Counted from the first letter of the stretch, positions 8,492 to 18,077 are shown. The stretch is DNA of 64,000 bases from Cohnella pontilimi (GCF_005049045.1 NZ_SUPK01000005.1:124001-188000); one strand, 5' to 3'. Translations and numbers: made by a program. The notes: generated from the letters alone by a model not told the origin.

Positions 8492-10051
8492 ATGAATTTG
8501 TGGGACGTAATCGCAGGCAGGCAAGACGACATAATTCGTGCGACGCTCGAGCATATCCAAATATCATTTATCGCCTTGTTGATCGCGATCGTGATCTCCA
8601 TCCCGACCGGTCTGCTTCTCACGCGCATGCCGCGCCTGGCTGCACCGGTGATCGGAATCGCTTCCCTGTTCCAGACGATCCCCAGTTTGGCGCTGCTCGG
8701 ATTTATGATTCCGCTGCTCGGGATCGGCATGGTTCCGGCCGTTGTCGCCTTAACCGTCTATGCCCTGCTGCCGATACTCCGCAATACGTACACGGGCATC
8801 ATGAACGTGGGGAAGCCGATCAAGGAATCAGGCGTAGGCATGGGGATGACGAGTTTCCAAGTCATGACCAAAATCGAACTGCCACTGGCCATGAGCGTCA
8901 TTATGGCGGGAATCCGAACCGCCACCGTCATGCTGATCGGTGTGGCGACACTGGCTTCTCTGGTCGGGGCGGGAGGCCTGGGGGACTTAATTTTCCGGGG
9001 AATATCCACGGTGAATACGCAACTGATTTTGGCGGGTACGATTCCCTCAGCGCTGCTTGCCTTACTGTTCGACTTCCTTCTTTCGCGCATGGAGAGCGCC
9101 GTTACGCCGATAGGAATCCGCAAACCGGGAAAAGCTGTCTCCAAGTTCAGAAGAAGATTCGAAATCGCCGTCGTATTGGTTCTGGTGCTCGCTCTCGTCG
9201 TCGGGATCGCTGCCAGGTTTTTGCAGTCCCGTTCCGATTCCATTGTCATCGGGGGAAAAAATTTCACCGAACAAGAAATCCTCGTGCACATGATGGCCTC
9301 CCTGATTGAAGCCAAAACCGACTTAAAGGTCGTACGAAAGCCGTTTTTGGGTGGTACGGAAGTGACGCACAGCGCGCTGACTAAGGGCGATATCGACATT
9401 TACCCGGAATATACCGGGACCGGATGGACGGCGGTTTTGAAACAAAAACCCGTCGTCGGCAAACCGGAAGAAACCTATAACCGGGTCAAAGCCCGGTATG
9501 AGAAGGATTTTGGCGTCACCTGGATGAAGCCGATCGGATTTAACAACACCTACACGCTCGCCATGAGGAAAGATAGGGCGGATGGTTTGGGGATTCGTAC
9601 TTTTTCGGATTTAGCCGCGCAATCTCCGAACTTGATTCTCGGGGCTACCCATGAATTTTTGGAGCGGACCGACGGATTTAAAGGTTTGGCACAGGTTTAC
9701 CCGATGAGATTCAAAAGCCTGAAGGGATTGGATCCCGGTTTAACTTACGGCGCGGTAAAAGAAGGTACAACTGACGTCAACGATGCCTTTGCCACGGATG
9801 GACGCATCGCCGCGTTCAAGCTGCAGGTGCTGAAGGACGATAAACGGTTTTTTCCGCCTTATTTTGCGGCAGCGGTCATTCGAATGGACACACTGCAGGC
9901 TCATCCCGAGCTGCGTGAAGTCTTGAACCTGCTGGCCGGCAAAATCGATGACCAAACGATGTCCATCTTGAACGGACAAGTGGATCTTGAAGGAAAGCAA
10001 GCCAGGAATGTCGCGGAAGACTGGCTCAGAAAGTCCGGGTTGCTTCAATAA
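8492..10051 (+). CDS. Fused permease and substrate-binding protein of an OpuB/OpuC/EgtU-type importer
   Basis: A 519-residue two-domain protein. Residues 1-205 are a BPD permease domain with the EAA-like loop (GVGMGMTSFQVMTKIELPLAMSVIMAGIRTA). A TM helix at about 225-245 leads into an external OpuAC-type binding domain (250-519: IVIGGKNFTEQEIL..., DIYPEYTGTGW, FNNTYTLAM, ATHEFLERTDG). The same fusion is known in Listeria BilEB and pneumococcal EgtU, the latter an ergothioneine importer; classical OpuC systems have separate subunits. The ligand could therefore be choline/carnitine/betaine or ergothioneine. It forms an operon with the ATPase at 7369. Confidence 0.9.
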   Translation: MNLWDVIAGRQDDIIRATLEHIQISFIALLIAIVISIPTGLLLTRMPRLAAPVIGIASLFQTIPSLALLGFMIPLLGIGMVPAVVALTVYALLPILRNTYTGIMNVGKPIKESGVGMGMTSFQVMTKIELPLAMSVIMAGIRTATVMLIGVATLASLVGAGGLGDLIFRGISTVNTQLILAGTIPSALLALLFDFLLSRMESAVTPIGIRKPGKAVSKFRRRFEIAVVLVLVLALVVGIAARFLQSRSDSIVIGGKNFTEQEILVHMMASLIEAKTDLKVVRKPFLGGTEVTHSALTKGDIDIYPEYTGTGWTAVLKQKPVVGKPEETYNRVKARYEKDFGVTWMKPIGFNNTYTLAMRKDRADGLGIRTFSDLAAQSPNLILGATHEFLERTDGFKGLAQVYPMRFKSLKGLDPGLTYGAVKEGTTDVNDAFATDGRIAAFKLQVLKDDKRFFPPYFAAAVIRMDTLQAHPELREVLNLLAGKIDDQTMSILNGQVDLEGKQARNVAEDWLRKSGLLQ

Positions 10052-10169
10052 GAAGTTGGCGCGAGAAACCCGGACGTTCAAAAAGATTTCTTTCGATGGG
10101 TCTTCAGCCCTATACCATTTTTTTCAAGTACATCTTATGATAGTTTCATAGTACGAATATCCCAAGTGA

Positions 10170-10252
10170 AAAAGGCAAATCACGGGAAACCGTGAGACGC
10201 AAAGCCAAGGGCCTGACCCACGTCGCAGACGCTGGATGGCAGCCGGTTGCCA
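10170..10252 (+). ncRNA. Class I cyclic-di-GMP riboswitch (GEMM-I)
   Basis: P1 GGCAA (10174-10178) pairs with TTGCC (10247-10251). P2 is CACGG-GAAA-CCGTG with the GNRA loop. It is followed by the invariant GAGACGCAAAGCCAAGGGCC core and the GGATGGCAGCCGG 3' side of P3. These are the conserved aptamer features of GEMM-I. It sits about 90 bp before the start of the large repeat-protein gene, with a terminator between. Confidence 0.95.
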
Positions 10253-10260
10253 CAAGGAAT

Positions 10261-10303
10261 CATAGGTCTTTTGTCTATGAGCCTTGTAGAGGGCTCATTT
10301 TTT
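10261..10303 (+). terminator. Expression platform of the c-di-GMP riboswitch
   Basis: Terminator stem ATGAGCC (10277-10283) / GGCTCAT (10292-10298) with a T-run. An upstream hairpin CATAGGT (10261-10267) / GTCTATG (10273-10279) overlaps the terminator's 5' arm, so the two are mutually exclusive. Which state c-di-GMP favours cannot be read directly from the sequence. Confidence 0.8.
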
Positions 10304-10343
10304 GTTGTCTACACATTTCATTCAAGGAAGGAAGGATTGCAGG

Positions 10344-13300
10344 ATGAAGAAGCGTGCAGCCGCTAAGTTCTCGTTTGTACTCTCTCTTATGCTTGTTTTG
10401 CAATTGTTATTGTCCGGAGTGTCCGCATTCGCGGCCACGAGCAGCACCATGCTTCCGCCAAGTAATTTGGCGGCTCAGCTTGTGACGCCGGATGATGTGA
10501 AACTGACCTGGAGCGACGTATATGGAGCTTCCGGTTATAACGTGTACGGAATCACGGAAGGGCAAATGACGCTGCTGGGCACGTCCAAGACGGCCGCTTA
10601 CGCCATCAATAATCTTCCGGAAGGATCGTATACATATGTCGTCTCAACGCTGGGGCCGGACGGAGAATCCGGGCCGTGCGCACCGGTAAGCGTAAACATC
10701 GTATATCCTTCCATGAGTGCGCCGGCAACTTTAACCTCCAGCATTCATAACGGGAATGATATTGTACTCAATTGGGCGGCATCCGCTTACGCGGAAACGT
10801 ACAAGGTATTTCAAATTTCCGCAGACGGCCAGCCTACACTGGCAGGAACGACGGCAGCCAAAACCTACTCGGTAGTCAACGCCGCAGCCGGCAATTATAT
10901 TTACGCCGTTTCCGCGGTCAACTCCCTGTATGGAGAATCACCGCTCTCGCCTTCGACAGAAGTGACGGTCGTGACGCCGGTCATGACGGCTCCGTCAGGC
11001 CTTACATTTTCGATCGCCAACACCAACGATCTCACCTTGAAATGGAACGCGGTGACCTACGCCAAAGGCTACAACGTCTATCAAATTGTCGACGGCGAGA
11101 AAGTATTGAAAGGCACCGCAGCTTCCACTTCGGTAACTTACAACAAGCAGCCGGCCGGCGATTACACGTACGAAGTGCATTCCTACAGCGACAGGTTCGG
11201 TGAGTCGGCTGAAGGCAGCCGGATTAACGTGACGGTAAGCTCCGTGACGATGACCCCGCCCGCCAGCTTCACGTACAAAGTGCAAAATTTGAACGACGTC
11301 GTCTTCACTTGGACAGCTTCAACCAACGCGAACAGCTACAAGCTTTATCAGCTGGTGGACGGGCAGCCGGTTCTGAAAAGCACGGTTACCGGACTCACGA
11401 CCACTTTGACGAACCATCCTGCAGGCGACTATACGTACGAGATTCGCTCCTACAGTGATCGTTTCGGCGAGTCAGCCGAAGGCACCCCGGTATCCTTCTC
11501 GATCGGCGCCGTCACGATGGCTCCGCCGACGGATCTCTCATATAAGCTTGTGAACGGCAACGACATCGTACTGACATGGACGGCGGCGGCCAACGCCAAC
11601 AACTATAAAGTGTACCAGCTGGTGAACGGCGTCAAGACGCTCAAAAGCACCGTATCCGCTGCGACCGTTACGTTTGCCAACCAACCGGCGGGGGACTACA
11701 CCTATATCGTAACTTCCAACTCCACCAAGTTCGGCGAATCCGCGGATGGCAGTCAGGTTGCGTTCACGCTCGTTCCTCCTGTGATGAAGCCGCCGGCGGA
11801 TGTGACACAAAAAATGATAAGCGCAACCTCTTTCAGCTTAAACTGGACGACTTCGGATTACGCGACAAGCTATAAGGTGTACCAGATCGTCAACGGGCAA
11901 AAAGTGCTGAAAAGCACCGTGTCCGCAACGACAGTTACCTACTCGTCCATGACGCCGGGAGCGTATACCTATGAAGTTCATTCCGTATCGACGCGTTTCG
12001 GAGAGTCCCCGGAAGGATCTCTGCTGACATTTACGCTAGACGGACAGGTGATGGAACCGCCGGCAAATCCGACCTATACCATCACGAACGGCAATGACGT
12101 GAAGCTGCAGTGGACCGCTGCGCCGTACGCGACGAGTTATAAAGTTTATCAAATTGTGAACGGACAAGAAGTGCTCAAGAGTACGGTGACCACGACCAAC
12201 GTTTCTTACACGAACCAAGCGGCCGGTGACTATGAGTTCGTCATCCGTTCCGTTTCCGCTCAGTTGGGCGAATCGCCGGAAGGCGCTTATGTCGCGTTCC
12301 CGCTCGTATTCCCGGTAATGGCGGCGCCGGGCAGCTTCGCTTACAAAATTCAGAACGGTAACGATGTCGTGCTGACTTGGGCCACCGTTCCTAATGTGAA
12401 CAGCTTTAAAGTGTACGAGCTTGTGAACGGACAGGAAATTCTGAAAACAACAACGACGAGTCTATCGGTCACCCTCACCAATCAACCGGCCGGCGAACAT
12501 ACTTACGTCGTACATTCCGTAAGCACTCGATTCGGCGAGTCCCCGGAAGGCAGCCAGGTCTCGTTTACGTTGACGTTCCCGGTCATGCAAGCTCCGGCAA
12601 ATTTGACGAAGTCGATTGCGAACGGCAACGACATTACGTTGAATTGGAATGCCGTTACTTACGCGACGGGCTACAAAGTCTATCAAATCGTGGATGGACA
12701 GCCGGTATTGGTGAAGACACTCACCGGATCAGCAGTTTCCGTCACTTTCGCCAAAATGCCGTTCGGTCCATACGAATATCGGGTGCATTCCTACAGCGAC
12801 CGTTTCGGGGAATCGCCGCTCGGCAGCACGATCTCGTTCACTTTGGCGGAATATACGATGCAGCCGCCGGCGAATTTGACGCAGACGATCACGAACGGCA
12901 ATGACATCACTTTGAGATGGACAGCGGCAACTTACGCTACAGCCTACAAGGTGTACAACATCGTGGACGGCGAGCCCGTGCTTCTCAAAACGGTCACGAC
13001 CACATCCGCGGCTTTCGTCAATATGCCGGAAGGCGACTATCAATTCGAGGTTCATTCTTTCAGCGATCGTTTCGGGGAATCGGAGCAAGGCAGCCAAATT
13101 GGCGTAATTATCGTTTTCCCGGTCATGCAAGCACCGGCGGGACCCGCTTACACGCTGGCGAACGGCAACGACTTCACCTTGAAATGGTCGGCCTCATCCT
13201 ACGCGACGAACTATAGAATCTACCAGGTAGTCGACGGCCAGAAGGTGCTGAAAAAGACACAGACGCAATTAAATCTTACCTACACCAATATGCCGGAAGG

Positions 13301-15710
13301 CGACTACCGGCTTGAGGTTCACTCGTACAGCGACCGTTTCGGAGAATCGCCGGAGGCTGCGGTCATCAGCTTCAACCTGAAGTGGCCGGTGCTGCTGCCG
13401 CCTGCGCTGAAAGGCAGCGTATTTAATGCCAACAACATCACGTTTACTTGGCCGAGTGCGGCATGGGCGAACGAATATCGTCTTTATGAAGTGACGGGCG
13501 ACACCCGCCAGCTGCTGTACAAAGGAACCGCGCTGACCTACAAGGTGTACAACCTGAGCGAAGATACTCACCGTTATGTGGTGACGACGTACAATACACG
13601 CTTTGGCGAGTCTGCGCCGTCTGATGTATACAGCGAAACCATCATCTATCCGATCATGCAGCCGCCGGTGGCCAACTTGAAGTTGACCGGCGATACGAGC
13701 GCTCTCGTATATTGGGACTTCGTTACCTACGCCAACGGCTATAACCTCTATGAGCTGGTGGACGGAAAGCCTGTTCTTGTGGCGGCGAACATCAATAACT
13801 TGTCGTACACCCTGACAAATTTGCCTTATGCCGATCATGAATACTACGTCACATCCTACAGTAACTCGTTCGGTGAATCGGAACCGTCGAATGTCGTGCT
13901 GGCCAAACTGATCATCGACACGAAGCCGCCGGTTACAACCGCCGTCGCGCCTGCCGGATGGTCGAATGAGCCGCAGACGGTCACCCTGACGGCCACCGAC
14001 GATATAACGGGCGTCAAAAGTACGTATTACTCGGTGAACGACGGTGCTTATGCGGAGGGTAACTCCATTCGCGTAGAAGAAGAGGGCACGACCAAAATCT
14101 CCTTCTACTCCGTAGACAAAGTGGGCAACCGGGAAACGGCGCAAACGATCTACGTCAAAGTGGACAAGACCGCACCGGTAACGCAAGCCAAAGCACCTTC
14201 GGACTGGGCGATATCCCCGGTGCTGGTGCTGAATGCAACCGACGAACTCAGCGGCGCGGCGAAAACTTACTACTCCATTAACGGAGCCGCATACGTTGAA
14301 GGGAATACCGTCACGGTGACAGAAGAAGGCATTCAAAAAGTATCGTTCTACTCTGTTGATGCGGCGGGCAACAAAGAGCAAGCGCAAACCGTCGAAGTGA
14401 AGTCGGACCGCACCGCTCCGGTCACGGAGTCCAACGCTCCCGCGGGCTGGCAGAAAGAAACGGTGAACGTGGCATTCCGTGCATCCGACGCGCATAGCGG
14501 AGTGGATCAAACGTTCTTCTCGGTGAACGGCTCGACATTTACGGAAGGAACATCCGTAAGCCTGGATCAAGAAGGCATTCATGAAATTTCGTTCTACTCG
14601 GTGGATCACTCAGGCAACAAGGAAAAGACCCGCACCGTAGAAGTGAAGATCGATCATACGGCTCCTGTGACGACCTCCGACGCGCCGGAAGGCTGGGTCA
14701 ATAAAGCCGTCACGATCAACCTGAAAGCCTCCGACGCGCACAGCGGCGTCGCCCATACGTTCTATTCGGTTGACGGTACGGCTGAGGTGGAAGGCACTTC
14801 GGTTACGGTAGACCAAGAAGGGATTCATCATATTTCCTTCTACTCGATCGATGCGGCAGGCAACAAGGAAGAAGCCCGGACCGTGGTAGTGAAAATGGAC
14901 GGTACCGCACCGGTAACCGAATCCGACGCGCCGCAAGGCTGGGCGAAGGATAACGCAGCCGTGAAGCTTGGCGCAACGGATGCGCTGAGCGGCGTCGCCC
15001 ATACATTCTATTCGGTAGACGGTTCGAAGTATGTGGAAGGGAACACCTTAACGATTGCAACGGAAGGCATCCATACGATCGCTTACTACTCGGCAGATGC
15101 TGCAGGGAATGTGGAAAAGGTTAAAACCGTAACCGTGAAGGTGGACAAATCGGCACCGGTGATTTCAATGGATTTGGCCGGTCCATACAAGCTCGGCACG
15201 GAATTGCCGCTGACTTACAAAGCAAGTGACGATCTGTCGGGCATCGCATCCGAGGAAATGACCGTAATCGTCGGTAACTCCGCCTCGGGTACGACGGTAA
15301 CGAACGGAGGCTCCATCAAGCTGGACAAACCGGGCGTTTACACGGTCACGGTCACGGTGACCAACGGCGCCGGATTGACAACCACGATCACCAGGAAATT
15401 GGAAGTATACATCCTGGCCACGATTGAAGTGACGCCTAAAGTGATCAACGGCAACAACGGGGTGTTCACCGTTCGGGTCGACTTGCCGTCGGGCTTCGGC
15501 ACCCAAGGCTTTGACTTAAACAGCGCGCACCTCAACGGCGTCAAAGCCCTAAGCTCGAACAACGGATATTACAACCAGGCGCAGAACGGCCAGTTCAAAT
15601 TTGAACGCTCCGATTTCCCTTGGTCTCCGGGCGAAGTGAAGCTCGAATTCCGTTGTATGCTGAATGGATACCTTGTAATCGGACAAACAACGGTGACCGT
15701 CAAAAAATAA
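10344..15710 (+). CDS. Giant secreted repeat protein: 13 FN3-like repeats, 5 OmpL47-like repeats, Ig-like C-terminus
   Basis: A 1788-residue exported protein. Residues 1-31 form a signal peptide (MKKRAAAKFSF...VSAFAA). Residues 33-1191 hold 13 FN3-like repeats of about 90 residues, with recurring W, YKVYQIVDGQ and RFGESPEGS signatures. Residues 1192-1600 hold five repeats of about 82 residues of the TAPVT...APxGW...YSVDG...AAGNKE type (OmpL47-like). An Ig-like domain follows (1601-1690) and a unique C-terminus. No LPXTG, SLH, choline-binding or C-terminal TM anchor is visible, so retention on the surface is unexplained. The start ATG 10344 follows AAGGAAGGAAGG. A c-di-GMP riboswitch precedes it, so an adhesin or biofilm-matrix role is likely but inferred. 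It is followed by a terminator. Confidence 0.93.
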   Translation: MKKRAAAKFSFVLSLMLVLQLLLSGVSAFAATSSTMLPPSNLAAQLVTPDDVKLTWSDVYGASGYNVYGITEGQMTLLGTSKTAAYAINNLPEGSYTYVVSTLGPDGESGPCAPVSVNIVYPSMSAPATLTSSIHNGNDIVLNWAASAYAETYKVFQISADGQPTLAGTTAAKTYSVVNAAAGNYIYAVSAVNSLYGESPLSPSTEVTVVTPVMTAPSGLTFSIANTNDLTLKWNAVTYAKGYNVYQIVDGEKVLKGTAASTSVTYNKQPAGDYTYEVHSYSDRFGESAEGSRINVTVSSVTMTPPASFTYKVQNLNDVVFTWTASTNANSYKLYQLVDGQPVLKSTVTGLTTTLTNHPAGDYTYEIRSYSDRFGESAEGTPVSFSIGAVTMAPPTDLSYKLVNGNDIVLTWTAAANANNYKVYQLVNGVKTLKSTVSAATVTFANQPAGDYTYIVTSNSTKFGESADGSQVAFTLVPPVMKPPADVTQKMISATSFSLNWTTSDYATSYKVYQIVNGQKVLKSTVSATTVTYSSMTPGAYTYEVHSVSTRFGESPEGSLLTFTLDGQVMEPPANPTYTITNGNDVKLQWTAAPYATSYKVYQIVNGQEVLKSTVTTTNVSYTNQAAGDYEFVIRSVSAQLGESPEGAYVAFPLVFPVMAAPGSFAYKIQNGNDVVLTWATVPNVNSFKVYELVNGQEILKTTTTSLSVTLTNQPAGEHTYVVHSVSTRFGESPEGSQVSFTLTFPVMQAPANLTKSIANGNDITLNWNAVTYATGYKVYQIVDGQPVLVKTLTGSAVSVTFAKMPFGPYEYRVHSYSDRFGESPLGSTISFTLAEYTMQPPANLTQTITNGNDITLRWTAATYATAYKVYNIVDGEPVLLKTVTTTSAAFVNMPEGDYQFEVHSFSDRFGESEQGSQIGVIIVFPVMQAPAGPAYTLANGNDFTLKWSASSYATNYRIYQVVDGQKVLKKTQTQLNLTYTNMPEGDYRLEVHSYSDRFGESPEAAVISFNLKWPVLLPPALKGSVFNANNITFTWPSAAWANEYRLYEVTGDTRQLLYKGTALTYKVYNLSEDTHRYVVTTYNTRFGESAPSDVYSETIIYPIMQPPVANLKLTGDTSALVYWDFVTYANGYNLYELVDGKPVLVAANINNLSYTLTNLPYADHEYYVTSYSNSFGESEPSNVVLAKLIIDTKPPVTTAVAPAGWSNEPQTVTLTATDDITGVKSTYYSVNDGAYAEGNSIRVEEEGTTKISFYSVDKVGNRETAQTIYVKVDKTAPVTQAKAPSDWAISPVLVLNATDELSGAAKTYYSINGAAYVEGNTVTVTEEGIQKVSFYSVDAAGNKEQAQTVEVKSDRTAPVTESNAPAGWQKETVNVAFRASDAHSGVDQTFFSVNGSTFTEGTSVSLDQEGIHEISFYSVDHSGNKEKTRTVEVKIDHTAPVTTSDAPEGWVNKAVTINLKASDAHSGVAHTFYSVDGTAEVEGTSVTVDQEGIHHISFYSIDAAGNKEEARTVVVKMDGTAPVTESDAPQGWAKDNAAVKLGATDALSGVAHTFYSVDGSKYVEGNTLTIATEGIHTIAYYSADAAGNVEKVKTVTVKVDKSAPVISMDLAGPYKLGTELPLTYKASDDLSGIASEEMTVIVGNSASGTTVTNGGSIKLDKPGVYTVTVTVTNGAGLTTTITRKLEVYILATIEVTPKVINGNNGVFTVRVDLPSGFGTQGFDLNSAHLNGVKALSSNNGYYNQAQNGQFKFERSDFPWSPGEVKLEFRCMLNGYLVIGQTTVTVKK

Positions 15711-15723
15711 TTCGGTTCCCAAG

Positions 15724-15758
15724 ACAAGACCAACCAGGATTCTCTGGTTGGTCTTGTT
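15724..15758 (+). terminator. Rho-independent terminator after the repeat-protein gene
   Basis: ACAAGACCAACCAG / CTGGTTGGTCTTGT perfect inverted repeat, 14 bp long. The tail is weakly T-rich. Confidence 0.8.
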
Positions 15759-15815
15759 GTGATATTATGGGATTTGTCAGCGTTTCCAAAACAGCTGTCA
15801 GAGGAGCTGGATCCG

Positions 15816-17129
15816 ATGAAAAACAGGTTTGTCAACTCGCCCATGACGTATGCGTTCGGCATGCTGGCCATGATGATCCCGGTGCAGGCATTCAGCTCGT
15901 TTTACAGTTTTTATTATGTGGAGACGCTGGGTCTCGGAGTCGGATTGGCCACGCTGGCGCGGACGATCTACATGATTTGGGACGCGGTGGATCAGCCGAT
16001 GTTCGGCTACTTATCCGATAAAACAAGAACCCGCTGGGGCAGGCGGAAGCCGTGGATTTACTCGGCCATGCCTTTGTTTGTGCTCACCTTCGTCATGATG
16101 TTTTCCGTACCGGAAGGTACTTCCGGGATGCAGCTGTTCTACTGGTTCCTCATTTCACTTATGCTGTACGAAACCGTGTCGACCGTGCTGTGGGTGAATT
16201 ACGGAGCCTTGTTCCCGGAGCTGTACAGAGGCGATAAGATCCGCGCGAAAGCATCCGCCATCCAGCAGGTTTTTCAGATCATCGCGCTTCTCATCGGTTC
16301 TGCCTTGACGCCGCTGCTTTATACGAACTTCGGTTTTGACAAAATGTCGATGGTCTATGCATTGGCTTTTGTCGTGTTCATGTGGATTTGTATGCTGACT
16401 GTGCGTGAGCAGCCGAAAGCCAGCTTGGAACAACCTCTGAAGCTGGGGGATGCCTTTAAGGAGACGTTGAAAAACAAAGAGTTTTGGCTGTTCAACATTG
16501 CCAATTCCTTCGCGCAGACCGTGAACGGATTGCTCGGTTCGATGATTCCTTTTTACGCCAAATATGTGTTGAAGTTAGAGTCGGAAGGAGAAGTGTCCAT
16601 TTTCCTGGCCTCCGTGTTCGTATCCGTCATTCCTCTCGTGGCGATTTGGTATGGGGTTGTCCGCAAATTGGGAGGGATCCGGGCGTGGCGCCTGGCATTT
16701 CTTATGTACGCGCTCTCCGTCATTCCTTTATGGTTTGCACAAGGGCTGGGGGGAGGAATTGCCGCCGGCGTAAGCGCCGGTTTCGGGCTCGCGGGATTCC
16801 TGGTTACTCCTGCCGTGCTGAGCGGGCGAATTATCGATCTGGACGAGGAGCGGACGGGAAGAAGAAGGGAAGGGATGTATACGGCGGTGGCCGGATTTAT
16901 TACGCGCTCCAGCGGGCTGATTTCGGCCATGGCTTTCTGGATCGTCGGGATGGCCTTTGGTTACGTAAGCGGGAAAAATCCGGGACCGAATCCGGAAATG
17001 GCCTTTAAATATTTGATCAGCGTCATTCCGTTCTGTCTGCTGCTCGTATCCTTCGTCATTTCTCTTGTACTGAAGCGTTCCTCGCTGGAACCGGCCGTTG
17101 CGCCGACCGACCGCCATCTGAGCGTGTAG
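15816..17129 (+). CDS. GPH-family sugar:cation symporter (MelB-like)
   Basis: A 437-residue, 12-TM protein. The GPH signature lies between TM2 and TM3 (WDAVDQPMFGYLSDKTRTRWGRRKPW), with the conserved Asp residues and the RWGRRKPW loop. It is expected to import an oligosaccharide or glycoside with Na+ or H+. I start it at MKNRFVNSP (ATG 15816, GAGGAG upstream); a longer frame runs into the terminator. It is followed after 10 bp by a ChbG/YdjC deacetylase, which points to chitooligosaccharide or another N-acetylated glycan as cargo. Confidence 0.88.
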   Translation: MKNRFVNSPMTYAFGMLAMMIPVQAFSSFYSFYYVETLGLGVGLATLARTIYMIWDAVDQPMFGYLSDKTRTRWGRRKPWIYSAMPLFVLTFVMMFSVPEGTSGMQLFYWFLISLMLYETVSTVLWVNYGALFPELYRGDKIRAKASAIQQVFQIIALLIGSALTPLLYTNFGFDKMSMVYALAFVVFMWICMLTVREQPKASLEQPLKLGDAFKETLKNKEFWLFNIANSFAQTVNGLLGSMIPFYAKYVLKLESEGEVSIFLASVFVSVIPLVAIWYGVVRKLGGIRAWRLAFLMYALSVIPLWFAQGLGGGIAAGVSAGFGLAGFLVTPAVLSGRIIDLDEERTGRRREGMYTAVAGFITRSSGLISAMAFWIVGMAFGYVSGKNPGPNPEMAFKYLISVIPFCLLLVSFVISLVLKRSSLEPAVAPTDRHLSV

Positions 17130-17139
17130 AGGTGATCTC

Positions 17140-18060
17140 ATGAGCAAATACCTGATCCTCAATTGCGACGACTTCGGGCAAAGCAGGGCGGCCAATACGG
17201 CGATTCAACATCTGCTTTCGGAAAAAAAGGTATCTTCGGCCACGATCATGCCACCTGCGCCCGGCTTCCAAGAAGCCGCAGCATGGGTGCGGGAAACCGG
17301 CAACCGCAACATCGGCTTGCATCTTACGTTTACCAGCGAATTCGCCGGGTTCCGCTGGCCGAGTCTGACCGGGCATCCTTCTCTTCATGACGAGAGCGGG
17401 AACATGCACATGACGGTCGAGGCATTCGAGCGAAACGCGGATCCGGCTGCTGTCAAAGCGGAAATGCTCGCTCAGTTCGAAGCCGTGAAGCAGGCGGGAA
17501 TTCCGATCTCTCACGTGGACAATCATATGGGCTCTCTGTACGGCATCGCAACGGGACGCAGCTATCTTCCGACGGTATTATGGCTATGTGCCAAAAGGCG
17601 TCTTCCGTTTCGTATTTTCCGCAATATTTACGAGAAAGACGAATTTCTCGCTTCCATTCCGAATGCCAAGGAAATCCTGGCGAAGGTGGTGACGCTCGCG
17701 GATGCGCTCGGCGTCGCCATGCCGGATTATCTGCTCTCGCACCCTTATCATATCGAGGAGGGAGAAACCTACGACCGGTTCAAAGCATCGCTGATCCGCA
17801 AACTCTACGAACTGCCGGAAGGCGTGTGCGAGACCTATATCCATCCGGGGATCGATGACGAAGAGATGCGCAGGCTGATTCCTTCCTGGGAGAAGCGGGT
17901 GTGGGAATACCGGCTCGTGCAGGACCCCGATTTTACCTACGCCCTTCGGGACGCGGGTGTGACGTTAACGGATTATTATTATGTCAAATCTCATTTGAAA
18001 CGTCCGAGAGTGGGTTCGATCATGGCGTTATTGAAATTGCTTGTGAAACAACTGCAATAA
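17140..18060 (+). CDS. ChbG/YdjC-family carbohydrate deacetylase
   Basis: A 306-residue deacetylase of the YdjC fold. Metal and catalytic motifs: NCDDFG (residues 8-13), GLHLTFT (about 65-71), ISHVDNHMGS (about 124-133) and a late IHPGIDDEE. ChbG removes an acetyl group from diacetylchitobiose-type sugars so that they can be hydrolysed further. Coupling with the GPH transporter suggests import followed by cytoplasmic deacetylation. No glycoside hydrolase is in the pair, so the full pathway is not in view. Confidence 0.88.
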   Translation: MSKYLILNCDDFGQSRAANTAIQHLLSEKKVSSATIMPPAPGFQEAAAWVRETGNRNIGLHLTFTSEFAGFRWPSLTGHPSLHDESGNMHMTVEAFERNADPAAVKAEMLAQFEAVKQAGIPISHVDNHMGSLYGIATGRSYLPTVLWLCAKRRLPFRIFRNIYEKDEFLASIPNAKEILAKVVTLADALGVAMPDYLLSHPYHIEEGETYDRFKASLIRKLYELPEGVCETYIHPGIDDEEMRRLIPSWEKRVWEYRLVQDPDFTYALRDAGVTLTDYYYVKSHLKRPRVGSIMALLKLLVKQLQ

Positions 18061-18077
18061 CCCCGAACCGGCAAAAT

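Noticed and set aside
8500-9309. 269-codon plus-strand frame inside the permease gene
   Set aside because: Out-of-frame shadow; Arg/His-rich translation with no TM segments.
13269-14609. 446-codon minus-strand frame opposite the repeat protein
   Set aside because: Mirror of repeated DNA in the real gene; composition is His/Arg/Val-rich and matches no family.
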